Positions 6,532 through 13,888 of a DNA stretch of 22,454 bases are shown here, in pieces; position 1 is the first letter of the stretch, and every line of letters starts with the position of its first letter. Source of the DNA: an uncultured Collinsella sp. (GTDB lineage Bacteria; Actinomycetota; Coriobacteriia; Coriobacteriales; Coriobacteriaceae). The translations under genes were made by a program, and so were the position numbers. The stretch is from the NCBI GenBank assembly GCA_902464645.1, contig CABQKL010000022.1:1-22454 (forward strand), written 5' to 3'. The notes beneath the pieces were generated by a model. That model worked only from the letters and a program-made list of their open reading frames with translations, did no database searches and was not told the origin of the DNA.

Positions 6532-7755
6532 ATGGGACGTTTTACCAATCCTCGCGATCTGTACTTTGGTGAGGGCGCTCGCCACGAGGTGAAGAACCTC
6601 AAGGGCAAGAAGGCCATCATCGTTTCTGGCGGCAGTTCTATGCGCCGCGGCGGGTTCCTGCAGGACGTTGAGGCCGACCTCAAAGAGGGCGGCTTCGAGG
6701 TCAAGCTGTTCGAGGGCGTCGAGTCCGATCCGTCCATCGAGACGGTCATGAAGGGCGCCGAGGCCATGCGCGAGTTCGAGCCCGACTGGATTATTGCCAT
6801 CGGCGGCGGCTCGCCCATCGATGCCGCTAAGGCCATGTGGGTCTTCTACGAGTATCCCGAGGAGTCCTTCGATAACATCATCCAGCCGTTCAGCTTCCCC
6901 GAGCTGCGTCAGAAGGCTCACTTCTGCGCCATCTCCTCTACCTCCGGCACCGCTACCGAGGTCACTGCCTTCTCCGTCATCACCGACTACGCCAAGGGCA
7001 TCAAGTACCCGCTGGCCGACTTCAACATCACTCCTGATGTCGCCATCGTCGACCCCGAGCTCACCTACACCATGCCCGCCAAGCTGTGCGCTCATACCGG
7101 CATGGACGCTCTGACCCACTGCATGGAGGCCTACGTTTCCACCTGCGCCTCTATGTTCACCGACGCCAACGCTCTGCACGGCATCCGCGAGATCGTCGAG
7201 TGGCTGCCCAAGTCCTATGCTGGCGACCATGAGGCCCGTCAGCACATGCACGAGGCTCAGTGCATCGCCGGTATCGCCTTCTCCTCGGGCCTGCTCGGCA
7301 TCGTTCACTCCATGGCTCACAAGACCGGTGCTGCCTTCGAGAACGGCCACATCATCCACGGTGCTGCTAACGCCATGTACCTGGGCAAGGTCATCCAGTG
7401 GAACTCCAAGGATCCCCGTGCTGCCGAGCGTTATGCTTACGTGGCCAAGGAGATCCTGCACCTTCCCGGCGAGACCAACGAGGAGCTCATCGCCGCGCTC
7501 GTCCAGAAGATTCGCGACCTCAACGACCAGCTCAACATTCCGCAGTCCATCAAGGATTACGCGAATGGTGGCGTGAAGGTCGACGCCGAGAACCCGCAGA
7601 TGGTTTCCGAGGAGGAGTTCCTCGCCAAGCTGCCCGAGATCGCCGCGAACGCCGAGACCGACGCCTGCACGCCGGAGAACCCGCGTGAGACCAAGGCTGC
7701 CGACTTCGAGAAGATCCTCAAGGCCTGCTACTACGACACCGACATCGATTTCTAA
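6532..7755 (+). CDS. Iron-containing alcohol dehydrogenase (butanol/1,3-propanediol dehydrogenase type)
   Basis: 407 aa, group III (Fe-ADH) family, catalysing NAD(P)H-dependent interconversion of an aldehyde and an alcohol in fermentation. Cofactor motif GGGSPIDAAK is at 91-100. Expected metal ligands are visible: Asp192 and His196 in GMDALTHCMEAY, His263 in SMAHK and His276 in HGAANA. The length is normal. The ATG at 6532 is preceded by TTAGGAGGCAC, while the frame open from 6481 runs through the leader hairpin. Codon choice is strongly biased to C-ending optimal codons, suggesting high expression. A terminator closes it, separating it from the glycerol dehydrogenase gene. Ethanol, butanol or 1,3-propanediol are all possible products; sequence alone does not settle the substrate. 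Confidence 0.9.
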   Translation: MGRFTNPRDLYFGEGARHEVKNLKGKKAIIVSGGSSMRRGGFLQDVEADLKEGGFEVKLFEGVESDPSIETVMKGAEAMREFEPDWIIAIGGGSPIDAAKAMWVFYEYPEESFDNIIQPFSFPELRQKAHFCAISSTSGTATEVTAFSVITDYAKGIKYPLADFNITPDVAIVDPELTYTMPAKLCAHTGMDALTHCMEAYVSTCASMFTDANALHGIREIVEWLPKSYAGDHEARQHMHEAQCIAGIAFSSGLLGIVHSMAHKTGAAFENGHIIHGAANAMYLGKVIQWNSKDPRAAERYAYVAKEILHLPGETNEELIAALVQKIRDLNDQLNIPQSIKDYANGGVKVDAENPQMVSEEEFLAKLPEIAANAETDACTPENPRETKAADFEKILKACYYDTDIDF

Positions 7756-7776
7756 TCGACTCTTGTTATCGTAACG

Positions 7777-7818
7777 AGGGGCTCCGCACGTATCCGTACG
7801 GAGCCCCTTTCTTTTTTC
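7777..7818 (+). terminator. Terminator between Fe-ADH and gldA
   Basis: AGGGGCTCCG (7777-7786) pairs with CGGAGCCCCT (7799-7808), extended by an inner GTA/TAC pairing, and is followed by a T-rich tract to about 7822. It ends about 20 bases before the next ATG, so gldA must either use read-through or a promoter overlapping this hairpin. Confidence 0.9.
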
Positions 7819-7838
7819 TTTTAGAGAATGGGATAGTT

Positions 7839-8939
7839 ATGGCTGCAATTTTCAATAGCCCCAGCAAGTACATCCAGGGTCCGGACGAGCTGGCCAAGCT
7901 CGGCTCCTATGTCGAGCCGCTCGGCGCTAAGGCCCTCGTCATCGTGACGCCTTCGGGCAAGAAGCGCGTCGGTGCCAAGATCGAGGGCAGTTTTGCCGAG
8001 GCCAAGGCCGAGCTGCTGTTTGAGGACTTTAACGGCGAGTGCTCCAAGGGCGAGGTCGATCGTCTGGTTGCGCTCGCTCGCGACAACGGTTGCGACATCA
8101 TCGTCGGCGTCGGTGGCGGCAAGATCCTCGACACCGCGAAGGCCGTTGCCTACTACCTGGAGTCCCCGGTCATCATTTGCCCCACCATTGCTTCGACCGA
8201 TGCTCCGTGCTCGGCACTTTCGGTGCTCTACACCGACGACGGCCAGTTCGACAAGTATCTCTTCCTTAAGGCAAACCCCAATATTGTCCTGATGGATACG
8301 ACAGTTATCGCGGCGAGCCCGGTGCGCCTGACGGTTTCCGGCATGGGCGATGCGCTCGCAACCTATTTCGAGGCTCAGGCGACGCACGATGCCGACGGCG
8401 GCACCTGCGCTGGCGGCAAGGGCGGCATGGCCGGCCTGGCGCTCGCCAAGCTCTGCTACGAGACGCTTATGGCCGATGGCGTCAAGGCCAAGGTCGCGCT
8501 GGAGAAGGGTGCGCTGACGCCTGCCGTCGAGCACATCATCGAGGCCAACACGCTGCTTTCGGGCATTGGCTTTGAGAGCTCGGGCCTTGCTGCTGCTCAT
8601 GCCATCCACAATGGCCTGACGATGCTGCCCGAGTGCCACGGCATGTATCACGGCGAGAAGGTCGCCTTTGGCACCATCGTCCAGCTGGTACTCGAGAATG
8701 CCCCGACCGAGAAGCTCGAGGAAGTCTTGGGCTTCTGCATTGAGCTGGGCCTGCCGGTCACGATGAAGGAACTTGGCGTTGCCGAGCTTACGCGCGAGCA
8801 GGCCATGATTGTTGCCGAGGCCGCCTGCGCACCCGATGACACCATGTGCAACATGCCGTTTGAGGTGACTCCCGAGATGGTCGCAAACGCCATCCTGGGT
8901 GCCGACGCGCTGGGCCACTACTATCTCATGGATGAGTAA
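7839..8939 (+). CDS. gldA: Glycerol dehydrogenase
   Basis: 366 aa, the usual GldA length. It oxidises glycerol to dihydroxyacetone with NAD+ in the cytoplasm. The NAD-binding GVGGGKILDTAK is at 90-101, and STDAPCSALSV at 119-129 carries the conserved substrate-side Asp121. Zinc ligands are Asp171 (GMGDALATYFEA), His254 (AAHAIHNG) and His271 (MYHGEKVAFG), matching the known enzymes. The upstream ribosome site is weak (GAATGGGAT). It is followed by its own terminator, then by a related paralog. It may supply dihydroxyacetone to glycolysis while the neighbouring Fe-ADH reoxidises NADH; that link is inferred from position only. Confidence 0.93.
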   Translation: MAAIFNSPSKYIQGPDELAKLGSYVEPLGAKALVIVTPSGKKRVGAKIEGSFAEAKAELLFEDFNGECSKGEVDRLVALARDNGCDIIVGVGGGKILDTAKAVAYYLESPVIICPTIASTDAPCSALSVLYTDDGQFDKYLFLKANPNIVLMDTTVIAASPVRLTVSGMGDALATYFEAQATHDADGGTCAGGKGGMAGLALAKLCYETLMADGVKAKVALEKGALTPAVEHIIEANTLLSGIGFESSGLAAAHAIHNGLTMLPECHGMYHGEKVAFGTIVQLVLENAPTEKLEEVLGFCIELGLPVTMKELGVAELTREQAMIVAEAACAPDDTMCNMPFEVTPEMVANAILGADALGHYYLMDE

Positions 8940-8951
8940 ATCAAGCTAAGG

Positions 8952-8987
8952 AAGGGGCAAAGCCAGCAGATGGCTTTGCCCCTTTTT
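8952..8987 (+). terminator. Terminator of gldA
   Basis: AAGGGGCAAAGCCA (8952-8965) and TGGCTTTGCCCCTT (8971-8984) form a perfect 14-bp stem with a 5-nt loop, and the T tract continues to 8987. Confidence 0.93.
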
Positions 8988-8991
8988 GCTA

Positions 8992-9053
8992 TGGTGCAAA
9001 GTGGCCTGTCTCCAATGCACAAGTTGGTGCAGGGGGAAGGTTACTTTGTACCA
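8992..9053 (+). promoter_or_regulatory. Nested inverted repeats upstream of the second glycerol dehydrogenase-like gene
   Basis: TGGTGCAAAGTGGCC (8992-9006) is a 12/15 match to the reverse complement of GGTTACTTTGTACCA (9039-9053), giving a long imperfect stem. Inside it TGCAC (9016-9020) and GTGCA (9027-9031) form a second small hairpin. It lies between the gldA terminator and the next ATG at 9084, where the promoter must be, so it may be an operator or a leader structure. Confidence 0.45.
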
Positions 9054-9083
9054 ATCGTTGTTTGATGAAGGGCGGATTCTCGT

Positions 9084-10151
9084 ATGGCGCTTCCCATGGT
9101 TTATGGCGGTCCCGGCCGGTATGTTCAGGGGCCGGGCGAACTTTCGCGTCAGGGCAGGTATTTGTCATGGTTGGGCTGCGCTGCTTATGTCTTGTTTGAC
9201 CAGGGCACCGAGGATCGGCTGTGCAAGCAGATCGTCGATGGATTTCTGGACGAAGATCTAAGTGAGCCGTTCTTTAAGATTTATGACGGTCCGTGTACGG
9301 AAGACGCCGTTGTCGAAATGGCTAAGGAAGCCCAGGCCGAGTATTGCGACATGGTGGTGGGTATTGGCGGCGGCAAGATGCTCGATATCGCCAAGGCCGT
9401 TGCGTTTTATGCCGAGTTGCCGTTGTGCGTATGCCCCACGGCGGCTTCGATGGACGGTCCGTGCAGCGCGATTTCGGTGCTGTATCACGAGGATGGGTCG
9501 TTCGACCACTACCTGATGCTCGAGAAGAATCCAGACCTGGTCGTGGTCGATACCAACGTGGTCGCGGCGGCCCCACTGCGTATGACGGTCGCTGGCATGG
9601 GCGACGCACTGGCAACGTACTTCGAGGCGCGTTCGTGCGCCGCGGCGCACGGTACCAACGAGCACGGTGGCGCGCCGGGGCACTTGGCTCTGGTCGCGGC
9701 TCGTGCCTGCTACGACACGCTCATGGAGTGTGGCGTCGCTGCCAAGCGCGATCTCAAAAAGGGCCGTACATCGCCGGCAGTTGAGCGCCTGATCGAGTGC
9801 AATATTCTGCTCTCGGGCGTCGGCTTTGAGAGCGGTGGCTTGGCGTTGGCGCATGCCATCGCCAACGGTCTGACGATTCTGCCCGAGTGCAAGGCCATGC
9901 ATGGTGAAGCCGTGGCATTTGGCCTGGTGGTGCAGCTGCGCCTGGAGCGTGCACCCGAGCTTGATCAGGTGCTCGAGTTTTGCCAGCGCGTTGGTCTGCC
10001 GACGACGCTCGCGGAGCTGGGCCTTGGCGAGATTTCCGATGCCGACCTGCAGGGTGTTGCAAATGCGGTCTTTAGAAACGAGCGTAATATGGCCAACGAG
10101 CAGGCCAAGGTGACCAAACAAAAGCTCGTGCAGCTCATGTGTGAGGCATAG
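9084..10151 (+). CDS. Glycerol dehydrogenase-like polyol dehydrogenase (divergent GldA paralog)
   Basis: 355 aa, clearly homologous to the preceding GldA along its whole length but strongly diverged. NAD motif GIGGGKMLDIAK is at 93-104. The metal ligands are kept: Asp174 (GMGDALATYFEA), His257 (LAHAIANG) and His273 (MHGEAVAFG). The substrate-side motif reads SMDGPCSAISV instead of STDAPCSALSV, and residues 1-70 differ most, so substrate or cofactor preference may differ. The start at 9084 has AAGGGCGG about 8 bases upstream and begins at the same point as its paralog. No terminator with a T-run is seen in the 150 bases after it, so read-through into the ferredoxin gene is possible. Confidence 0.85.
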   Translation: MALPMVYGGPGRYVQGPGELSRQGRYLSWLGCAAYVLFDQGTEDRLCKQIVDGFLDEDLSEPFFKIYDGPCTEDAVVEMAKEAQAEYCDMVVGIGGGKMLDIAKAVAFYAELPLCVCPTAASMDGPCSAISVLYHEDGSFDHYLMLEKNPDLVVVDTNVVAAAPLRMTVAGMGDALATYFEARSCAAAHGTNEHGGAPGHLALVAARACYDTLMECGVAAKRDLKKGRTSPAVERLIECNILLSGVGFESGGLALAHAIANGLTILPECKAMHGEAVAFGLVVQLRLERAPELDQVLEFCQRVGLPTTLAELGLGEISDADLQGVANAVFRNERNMANEQAKVTKQKLVQLMCEA

Positions 10152-10230
10152 CTTGGCGCTTGATTGACCTTGTGCAATCGAGGCGGCGATAGGCATAGGC
10201 TATTTGCCGCAAAGATGCGCCGCGTGTAAT

Positions 10231-10261
10231 TTGCCCGAGGCGTGGACCGATAGCGTATCAT
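10231..10261 (+). promoter_or_regulatory. Possible promoter of the multi-cluster ferredoxin gene
   Basis: TTGCCC (10231-10236) and TATCAT (10256-10261) are separated by 19 bp, 40 bases before the ATG at 10302. Both boxes are weak and the spacing is long, so this is only a candidate. Confidence 0.25.
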
Positions 10262-10301
10262 TATCTCTTGCTTGTTTGCACTGCTCAGGGAGGGGCCGCG
10301 C

Positions 10302-11555
10302 ATGGCGCAGGAACACGATCTGTTTGATGACATTATCGAGATCAGCAAGGGTTTCGACTTTCTTAAAAACCCGCTTGGCGGTGTGACCGATGCACTCGAT
10401 CCGTCGGCGCCGCAGTGGAATCCTGCCGACTACAAGGAGCGCCCGCGCGGCAACACCATTCCGTGCCTGACCTGCAAAAACGAAAAGAGCGGCTGCACCG
10501 CGTGTATGGACGTGTGCCCGGTCAACGCTATCGAGGTCGAGGAAGACGCCATCGAGATCCTCGACTCCTGTCGCAAGTGCGGCTTGTGCGCCGCTGCCTG
10601 TCCGACCGAGGCGATCATCTCGCCGCGCCTGGCGCCCAAAAATCTGTATGACGATATCGTCTCTGCTGCTACGAGTCACGAGACCGCCTACGTCACCTGC
10701 ACGCGCGCCCTTAAGCGCATGCCGCGCGAAAACGAGGTCGTCGTTGCCTGCGTGGGCGATATTACGGCCGAGACCTGGTTCTCGGTACTGGCCGACTACC
10801 CCAACGTGAGCGTATACCTGCCGTTGGGCGTGTGCGATAAATGCCGCAACACCGGCGGTGAGGACATTCTGGGCGAGGCGATTGCGAAGGCTGAGGAGTG
10901 GTCTGGCACGGGTATGGGCCTTGAGGTCGACCCCAAGAGCCTCAAGTGCCATAAGCTTCGCGAGTACGAACGCAAGGAGTACATGGAAAAGATCGCCCGC
11001 ACCACGGGCCTGACGGTGACCAAGCTCAACCCGGCGACGGCGGCGCTGGCCTCGGTGACGCAAAAGCTCAAGGCCCATCGCCATCAGATTACCCAGCTGG
11101 AGCGCACGCTCAACACCATGTGCGGCACCACGACGACCAAGCGTCGCCGTTCGCTCACGCACGGGCGCCAACTGGTGCTCTCAACGTTGCAAAACCACCC
11201 CGAGCTTGCCCAGAACATGCAGGTGAGCACGCCGGAGTGCGATTTTGACAAGTGTACGTCGTGCGGCGAGTGCGTCAATGTATGCCCCACGTTCGCCTGC
11301 GATTTGGTGGGAAGCGGCCGCTTTGCGTTGGAGTCGACGTATTGCTTGGGCTGCGGTGCCTGCGTCAAGGTGTGCCCCGAGCATGCGCTCAAGTTGGTTG
11401 AGCATGACGCGTCCAATCTGGTCGTCGTCGATCCCGAAGCCGAGGAAAAGGCCGCCCAGAAGGAGAAGGCCCACGAGGAGGCCGAGAAGGTCAAGGCCGA
11501 GGCAAAGGAAAAGCTCAACAAGATGCTCGACCAAGTAGAAAAGCTCGCGGACTAG
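10302..11555 (+). CDS. Multi-[4Fe-4S] ferredoxin-type protein with charged C-terminal tail
   Basis: 417 aa, cytoplasmic. Four cysteine motifs are visible: CLTCKNEKSGCTACMDVCP (Cys55, 58, 65, 68, 72; longer and with an additional Cys), CRKCGLCAAACP (90, 93, 96, 100), CTSCGECVNVCP (318, 321, 324, 328) and CLGCGACVKVCP (348, 351, 354, 358). Between the two pairs is a domain of about 210 residues that I do not recognise, containing CDKC (178-181) and isolated Cys133, 150, 216 and 274. Residues 378-417 are a Lys/Glu/Ala-rich helix, probably a coiled coil. It is probably an electron carrier or oxidoreductase subunit; the partner is unknown. The ATG at 10302 follows AGGGAGGGG. The frame open from 10272 has no ribosome site. 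Confidence 0.85.
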   Translation: MAQEHDLFDDIIEISKGFDFLKNPLGGVTDALDPSAPQWNPADYKERPRGNTIPCLTCKNEKSGCTACMDVCPVNAIEVEEDAIEILDSCRKCGLCAAACPTEAIISPRLAPKNLYDDIVSAATSHETAYVTCTRALKRMPRENEVVVACVGDITAETWFSVLADYPNVSVYLPLGVCDKCRNTGGEDILGEAIAKAEEWSGTGMGLEVDPKSLKCHKLREYERKEYMEKIARTTGLTVTKLNPATAALASVTQKLKAHRHQITQLERTLNTMCGTTTTKRRRSLTHGRQLVLSTLQNHPELAQNMQVSTPECDFDKCTSCGECVNVCPTFACDLVGSGRFALESTYCLGCGACVKVCPEHALKLVEHDASNLVVVDPEAEEKAAQKEKAHEEAEKVKAEAKEKLNKMLDQVEKLAD

Positions 11556-11573
11556 CTAAACGAGCGTAAATGA

Positions 11574-11606
11574 TGGCCGGTGGGACAGGTACTGCCCCGC
11601 CGGCCA
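11574..11606. other. GC-rich hairpin after the ferredoxin gene
   Basis: TGGCCGGTGGG (11574-11584) pairs with CCCGCCGGCCA (11596-11606) including one T-G pair. No T-run follows on the plus strand, so it is an imperfect terminator for the rightward gene at best. On the minus strand the loop reads ACCTGTCC, a motif shared with other hairpins in the window. Confidence 0.55.
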
Positions 11607-11677
11607 AAAAAGTTGCGGTGGAATAGTTCCTGTTTTGCCCTTAAGCTGGCCATTCTAGGAACTATTCCACCGCAACT
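11606..11677 (-). terminator. Long inverted repeat acting as terminator of the GntR gene
   Basis: Two perfect 21-bp arms, 11611-11631 and 11657-11677 (the first begins AGTTGCGGTGG), flank a 25-nt loop. On the minus strand six T follow the stem (complement of 11606-11611), so it can terminate the leftward dehydrogenase-gntR transcript, whose stop is 9 bases away. The arms are far longer than needed for termination and the loop length equals the gap length in the 1491-1625 array. Confidence 0.8.
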
Positions 11678-11686
11678 AATAGATGG

Positions 11687-12442
11687 TTAGTTCATGCTGC
11701 TTTGGTGGCCGGTTCGACCGGTACCGTTGCGTGTCACGGTTTCATGGAGCAAGAAGAACCCGGGGACCTGTTTGGTCTCGGTGTATTCCATAAGGATACC
11801 GTCGGCGTTGTAGGTCTGTCCGCGTATAACGGCGAGTGCGTTAAAGTCGTCGAGATCGAGCACGCGCGTATCCTCGGGCGTGGGATGCTCGATCGTTACA
11901 TCGCGTTTGCCCGTGACAATCTTAATGCCAAGGTCTTCTTCGAGGTAACGATAGATCGAGTCGTTGACAATCTCGGGTGTCAGCCCCGGTACCTGTGAGC
12001 TTAGGTAATAGGAGTCGTCCGAGCACACGGCTTGTCCGTTTGCGTAACGGATGCGTTTGGCGCGCGTGAGCTCGCAGCCTTCGGGAAACCCGGTAATCCC
12101 GGAGAGTGCCTTGCTACAGACGAGGAGCTCAAAAACGGTGGTGACAGTCTTGAGTTCAAAGCCTCGGCTGGCCGCGATTTCCTTAAAGGTCTCGAGTCCG
12201 CCGCCACCACGACTCTTCTCGTCACTGATGTTGCGAATGACGCGCATACCTTTGCCTTGCTGGGGGAGCACGTAACCATCTGCCGCAAGCATCGAGATGG
12301 CGCGACGGACCGTCATACGCGAACAGTCAAACAGCTGCGTGAGCTCAGTCTCCGAAGGCAGATAACTCTGATAGGCGTATGTGCCGTCGTCAATCGACTG
12401 CTTCACGTTGTCATAAATAGTTTGGAAGATGGCTCGCGCCAT
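11687..12442 (-). CDS. GntR/HutC-family transcriptional regulator (UTRA domain)
   Basis: 251 aa. Residues 1-70 are a GntR winged helix-turn-helix (PSETELTQLFDCSRMTVRRA, starting at about 29, contains the recognition helix), and residues 95-240 are a UTRA effector domain. Regulators of this subgroup, such as TreR, usually sense a phosphorylated sugar and repress the adjacent operon. It is the second gene of the leftward unit, after the MDR dehydrogenase, with TAGGAGACC before its ATG. The divergent spacer at 13579-13743 contains three sites of the TTGTCTAGACAA type this subgroup binds, so autoregulation and control of the PTS/GH4 genes are likely. The effector is unknown; a phospho-alpha-glucoside or glucose 6-phosphate is plausible. 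Confidence 0.9.
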   Translation of the reverse strand: MARAIFQTIYDNVKQSIDDGTYAYQSYLPSETELTQLFDCSRMTVRRAISMLAADGYVLPQQGKGMRVIRNISDEKSRGGGGLETFKEIAASRGFELKTVTTVFELLVCSKALSGITGFPEGCELTRAKRIRYANGQAVCSDDSYYLSSQVPGLTPEIVNDSIYRYLEEDLGIKIVTGKRDVTIEHPTPEDTRVLDLDDFNALAVIRGQTYNADGILMEYTETKQVPGFFLLHETVTRNGTGRTGHQSSMN

Positions 12443-12466
12443 GACGGTCTCCTAGAGCTGAGTGCA

Positions 12467-12490
12467 CGAGCGGTGGATGAGGACCGCTCG
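12467..12490 (-). other. Hairpin between the dehydrogenase and gntR genes
   Basis: CGAGCGGT (12467-12474) and ACCGCTCG (12483-12490) pair perfectly around an 8-nt loop in the 65-bp gap between two genes of the leftward unit. No T-run follows, so it may set differential mRNA stability rather than stop transcription. Confidence 0.45.
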
Positions 12491-12507
12491 CGCAGGTGTC
12501 GATCGAT

Positions 12508-13533
12508 TTACTTGCTGGGGTCGATTATATATTTACCCATGGCACGCAGAGCTGGGTCTGACAGGATGGCGCCGAGTTCGTCGAGGGAAGCCACCTTGGC
12601 GACCATCGAGGATACGTCGAGCCTGCCAGAGTCGATGAGCTCGAGCGCGCGACGCTGCGTATAAGGGTTGATGTAGGACGAGGTAAGCACAAGCTCCTTC
12701 TGGAAGACCTCGAAGGGCTTGACGGTGATTGTCTCATCGGGCTTGGTGAGGCCGAACATCATGACCGTAGCCTTGTGGCCGGCGATCTGGATGGCCTGCT
12801 CGATGGTGACGGGCTTGCCAACACACTCGATAACGACATCGACGTTGCCGACGCCCTCCTGCTTCAGGCGGGCCGGGACGTCCTCGTGGATGGAATCAAT
12901 TGCCAGGTCGGCGCCGAGTTTGAGCGCAACCTCGCGCTTGCCTTCGACGGGCTCGAGCAAGACAACCTTGGTGGCGCCGGCGTTTTTAGCAAGCTGCATC
13001 ATGAGCAGGCCGATCATGCCACCGCCGATAACGACAACTGTGCTGCCGGGCTTGATGTTGCACATATCGATGCCGTGCAGGCAACAGGCGACGGGCTCGG
13101 TCATAGCACCCTGCTCAAAGCTGGTGTGATCGCCCAACTTGTAGACTTGCTGCATATCGACGGAGCAGTACTCGGCAAAGCCGCCGTTAACGGTGGTACC
13201 GTAACCGGTCATATGCTCGCAGTAGTGGTTGATTCCGTCGCGACAGGGTTCGCAGCAGCCGCAGGGATGGTTTGGGTCGATGCACACGCGATCGCCAGGT
13301 TTAAAGCCAGCGACGTCGCTGCCCACGGCCTCGACAACGCCCGCAAACTCATGACCAAGGATCGTGGGCGGGGTAACGTCGGCTGCACCCTTGTCGCCTT
13401 CATAGATATGAACGTCGGTACCGCAGACGCCGCAAGCTTTGACGTTGATCAGAACGTCGCGCCTGCCCACGGCCGGCTTTGCCGATTCCTCGACTCTGAG
13501 GTCGTGCTTTCCATAGAAGACCGCGCTTTTCAT
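12508..13533 (-). CDS. Zinc-dependent MDR alcohol/polyol dehydrogenase
   Basis: 341 aa, medium-chain dehydrogenase family (sorbitol/threonine dehydrogenase-like). Catalytic zinc ligands are visible as Cys37 (GVCGTD), His61-Glu62 (GHEFAG) and Glu146 (TEP). The structural zinc lobe is Cys91, Cys94, Cys97 and Cys105 in CGCCEPCRDGINHYC. The Rossmann motif VVVIGGGMIGLL is near 166-177. It should oxidise a secondary alcohol or polyol with NAD(P)+. AAGGAGTCACC precedes the ATG. It leads the leftward unit with gntR behind it and faces the alpha-glucoside PTS, so its substrate is likely the aglycone of the imported glucoside or a related polyol; that is inference from context. Threonine or simple alcohols cannot be excluded. 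Confidence 0.88.
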   Translation of the reverse strand: MKSAVFYGKHDLRVEESAKPAVGRRDVLINVKACGVCGTDVHIYEGDKGAADVTPPTILGHEFAGVVEAVGSDVAGFKPGDRVCIDPNHPCGCCEPCRDGINHYCEHMTGYGTTVNGGFAEYCSVDMQQVYKLGDHTSFEQGAMTEPVACCLHGIDMCNIKPGSTVVVIGGGMIGLLMMQLAKNAGATKVVLLEPVEGKREVALKLGADLAIDSIHEDVPARLKQEGVGNVDVVIECVGKPVTIEQAIQIAGHKATVMMFGLTKPDETITVKPFEVFQKELVLTSSYINPYTQRRALELIDSGRLDVSSMVAKVASLDELGAILSDPALRAMGKYIIDPSK

Positions 13534-13569
13534 GGTGACTCCTTAACGTGGCGGTGAATGTTGTAATGA

Positions 13570-13598
13570 AGTATAGGATTGTCTATAGATATAGACAA
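13570..13598 (-). promoter_or_regulatory. Promoter of the dehydrogenase-gntR unit
   Basis: On the minus strand TTGTCT (13598-13593) and TATACT (13575-13570) are separated by exactly 17 bp. Transcription would start near 13563, leaving a leader of about 30 bases before the ATG at 13533. Confidence 0.7.
13579..13598. promoter_or_regulatory. Primary GntR operator candidate
   Basis: TTGTCTATAGATATAGACAA is a perfect palindrome of two 9-bp arms around GA. It occupies the spacer and -35 of the leftward promoter, so a bound repressor would block it. Its form fits HutC/TreR-type GntR sites. Confidence 0.75.
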
Positions 13599-13600
13599 GC

Positions 13601-13612
13601 ACATCTAGACAA
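13601..13612. promoter_or_regulatory. Second GntR operator candidate (one good half-site)
   Basis: ACATCTAGACAA matches TTGTCTAGACAA at 9 of 12 positions; the right half and centre are intact. It starts two bases after the first operator, on the same stretch of helix, so cooperative binding is possible. Confidence 0.5.
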
Positions 13613-13888
13613 GTAGAAAAGAAATTTAAAATGCAGCCATCAGCTATGCCAGATTTAGCAGGCGAAATACTGGACATATATCGTTTACGGCCAATAATCA
13701 ACCGTTTACCGACCGTAGTATTAATGCTAACTTGTATAGATAAGTGATGTGATAAAACGTAAGTGCAAGAAGTCAGGGAAGCGGGCCCACCCGTCCTATT
13801 GCACGAGGTACACGCAAACGGCGCGTCTGCGGTCTCGAGTGAAGCCAAAACCGCAGCGCTCCGAATGAAGAGAGGGGGATTCCCCGTC
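13613..13888. other. Divergent control region and leader of the alpha-glucoside PTS gene
   Basis: AT-rich DNA (about 13613-13760) between the leftward promoter and the PTS gene. It holds the repeated motif CGTTTAC[GC]G at about 13682 and 13703, the third operator candidate, and then a more GC-rich leader in which CTGCGGT and ACCGCAG can pair (about 13828-13858). No gene is seen. The core promoter of the PTS gene must lie here, but no clear -35/-10 pair stands out; TATAGA within the third operator could be the -10. Confidence 0.45.
13732..13743. promoter_or_regulatory. Third GntR operator candidate, on the PTS side
   Basis: TTGTATAGATAA sits in CTTGTATAGATAAG, an imperfect palindrome close to the TTGTCTAGACAA form of the other two sites. 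It contains TATAGA, a possible -10 of the rightward PTS gene, so one regulator could control both directions. Confidence 0.5.
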
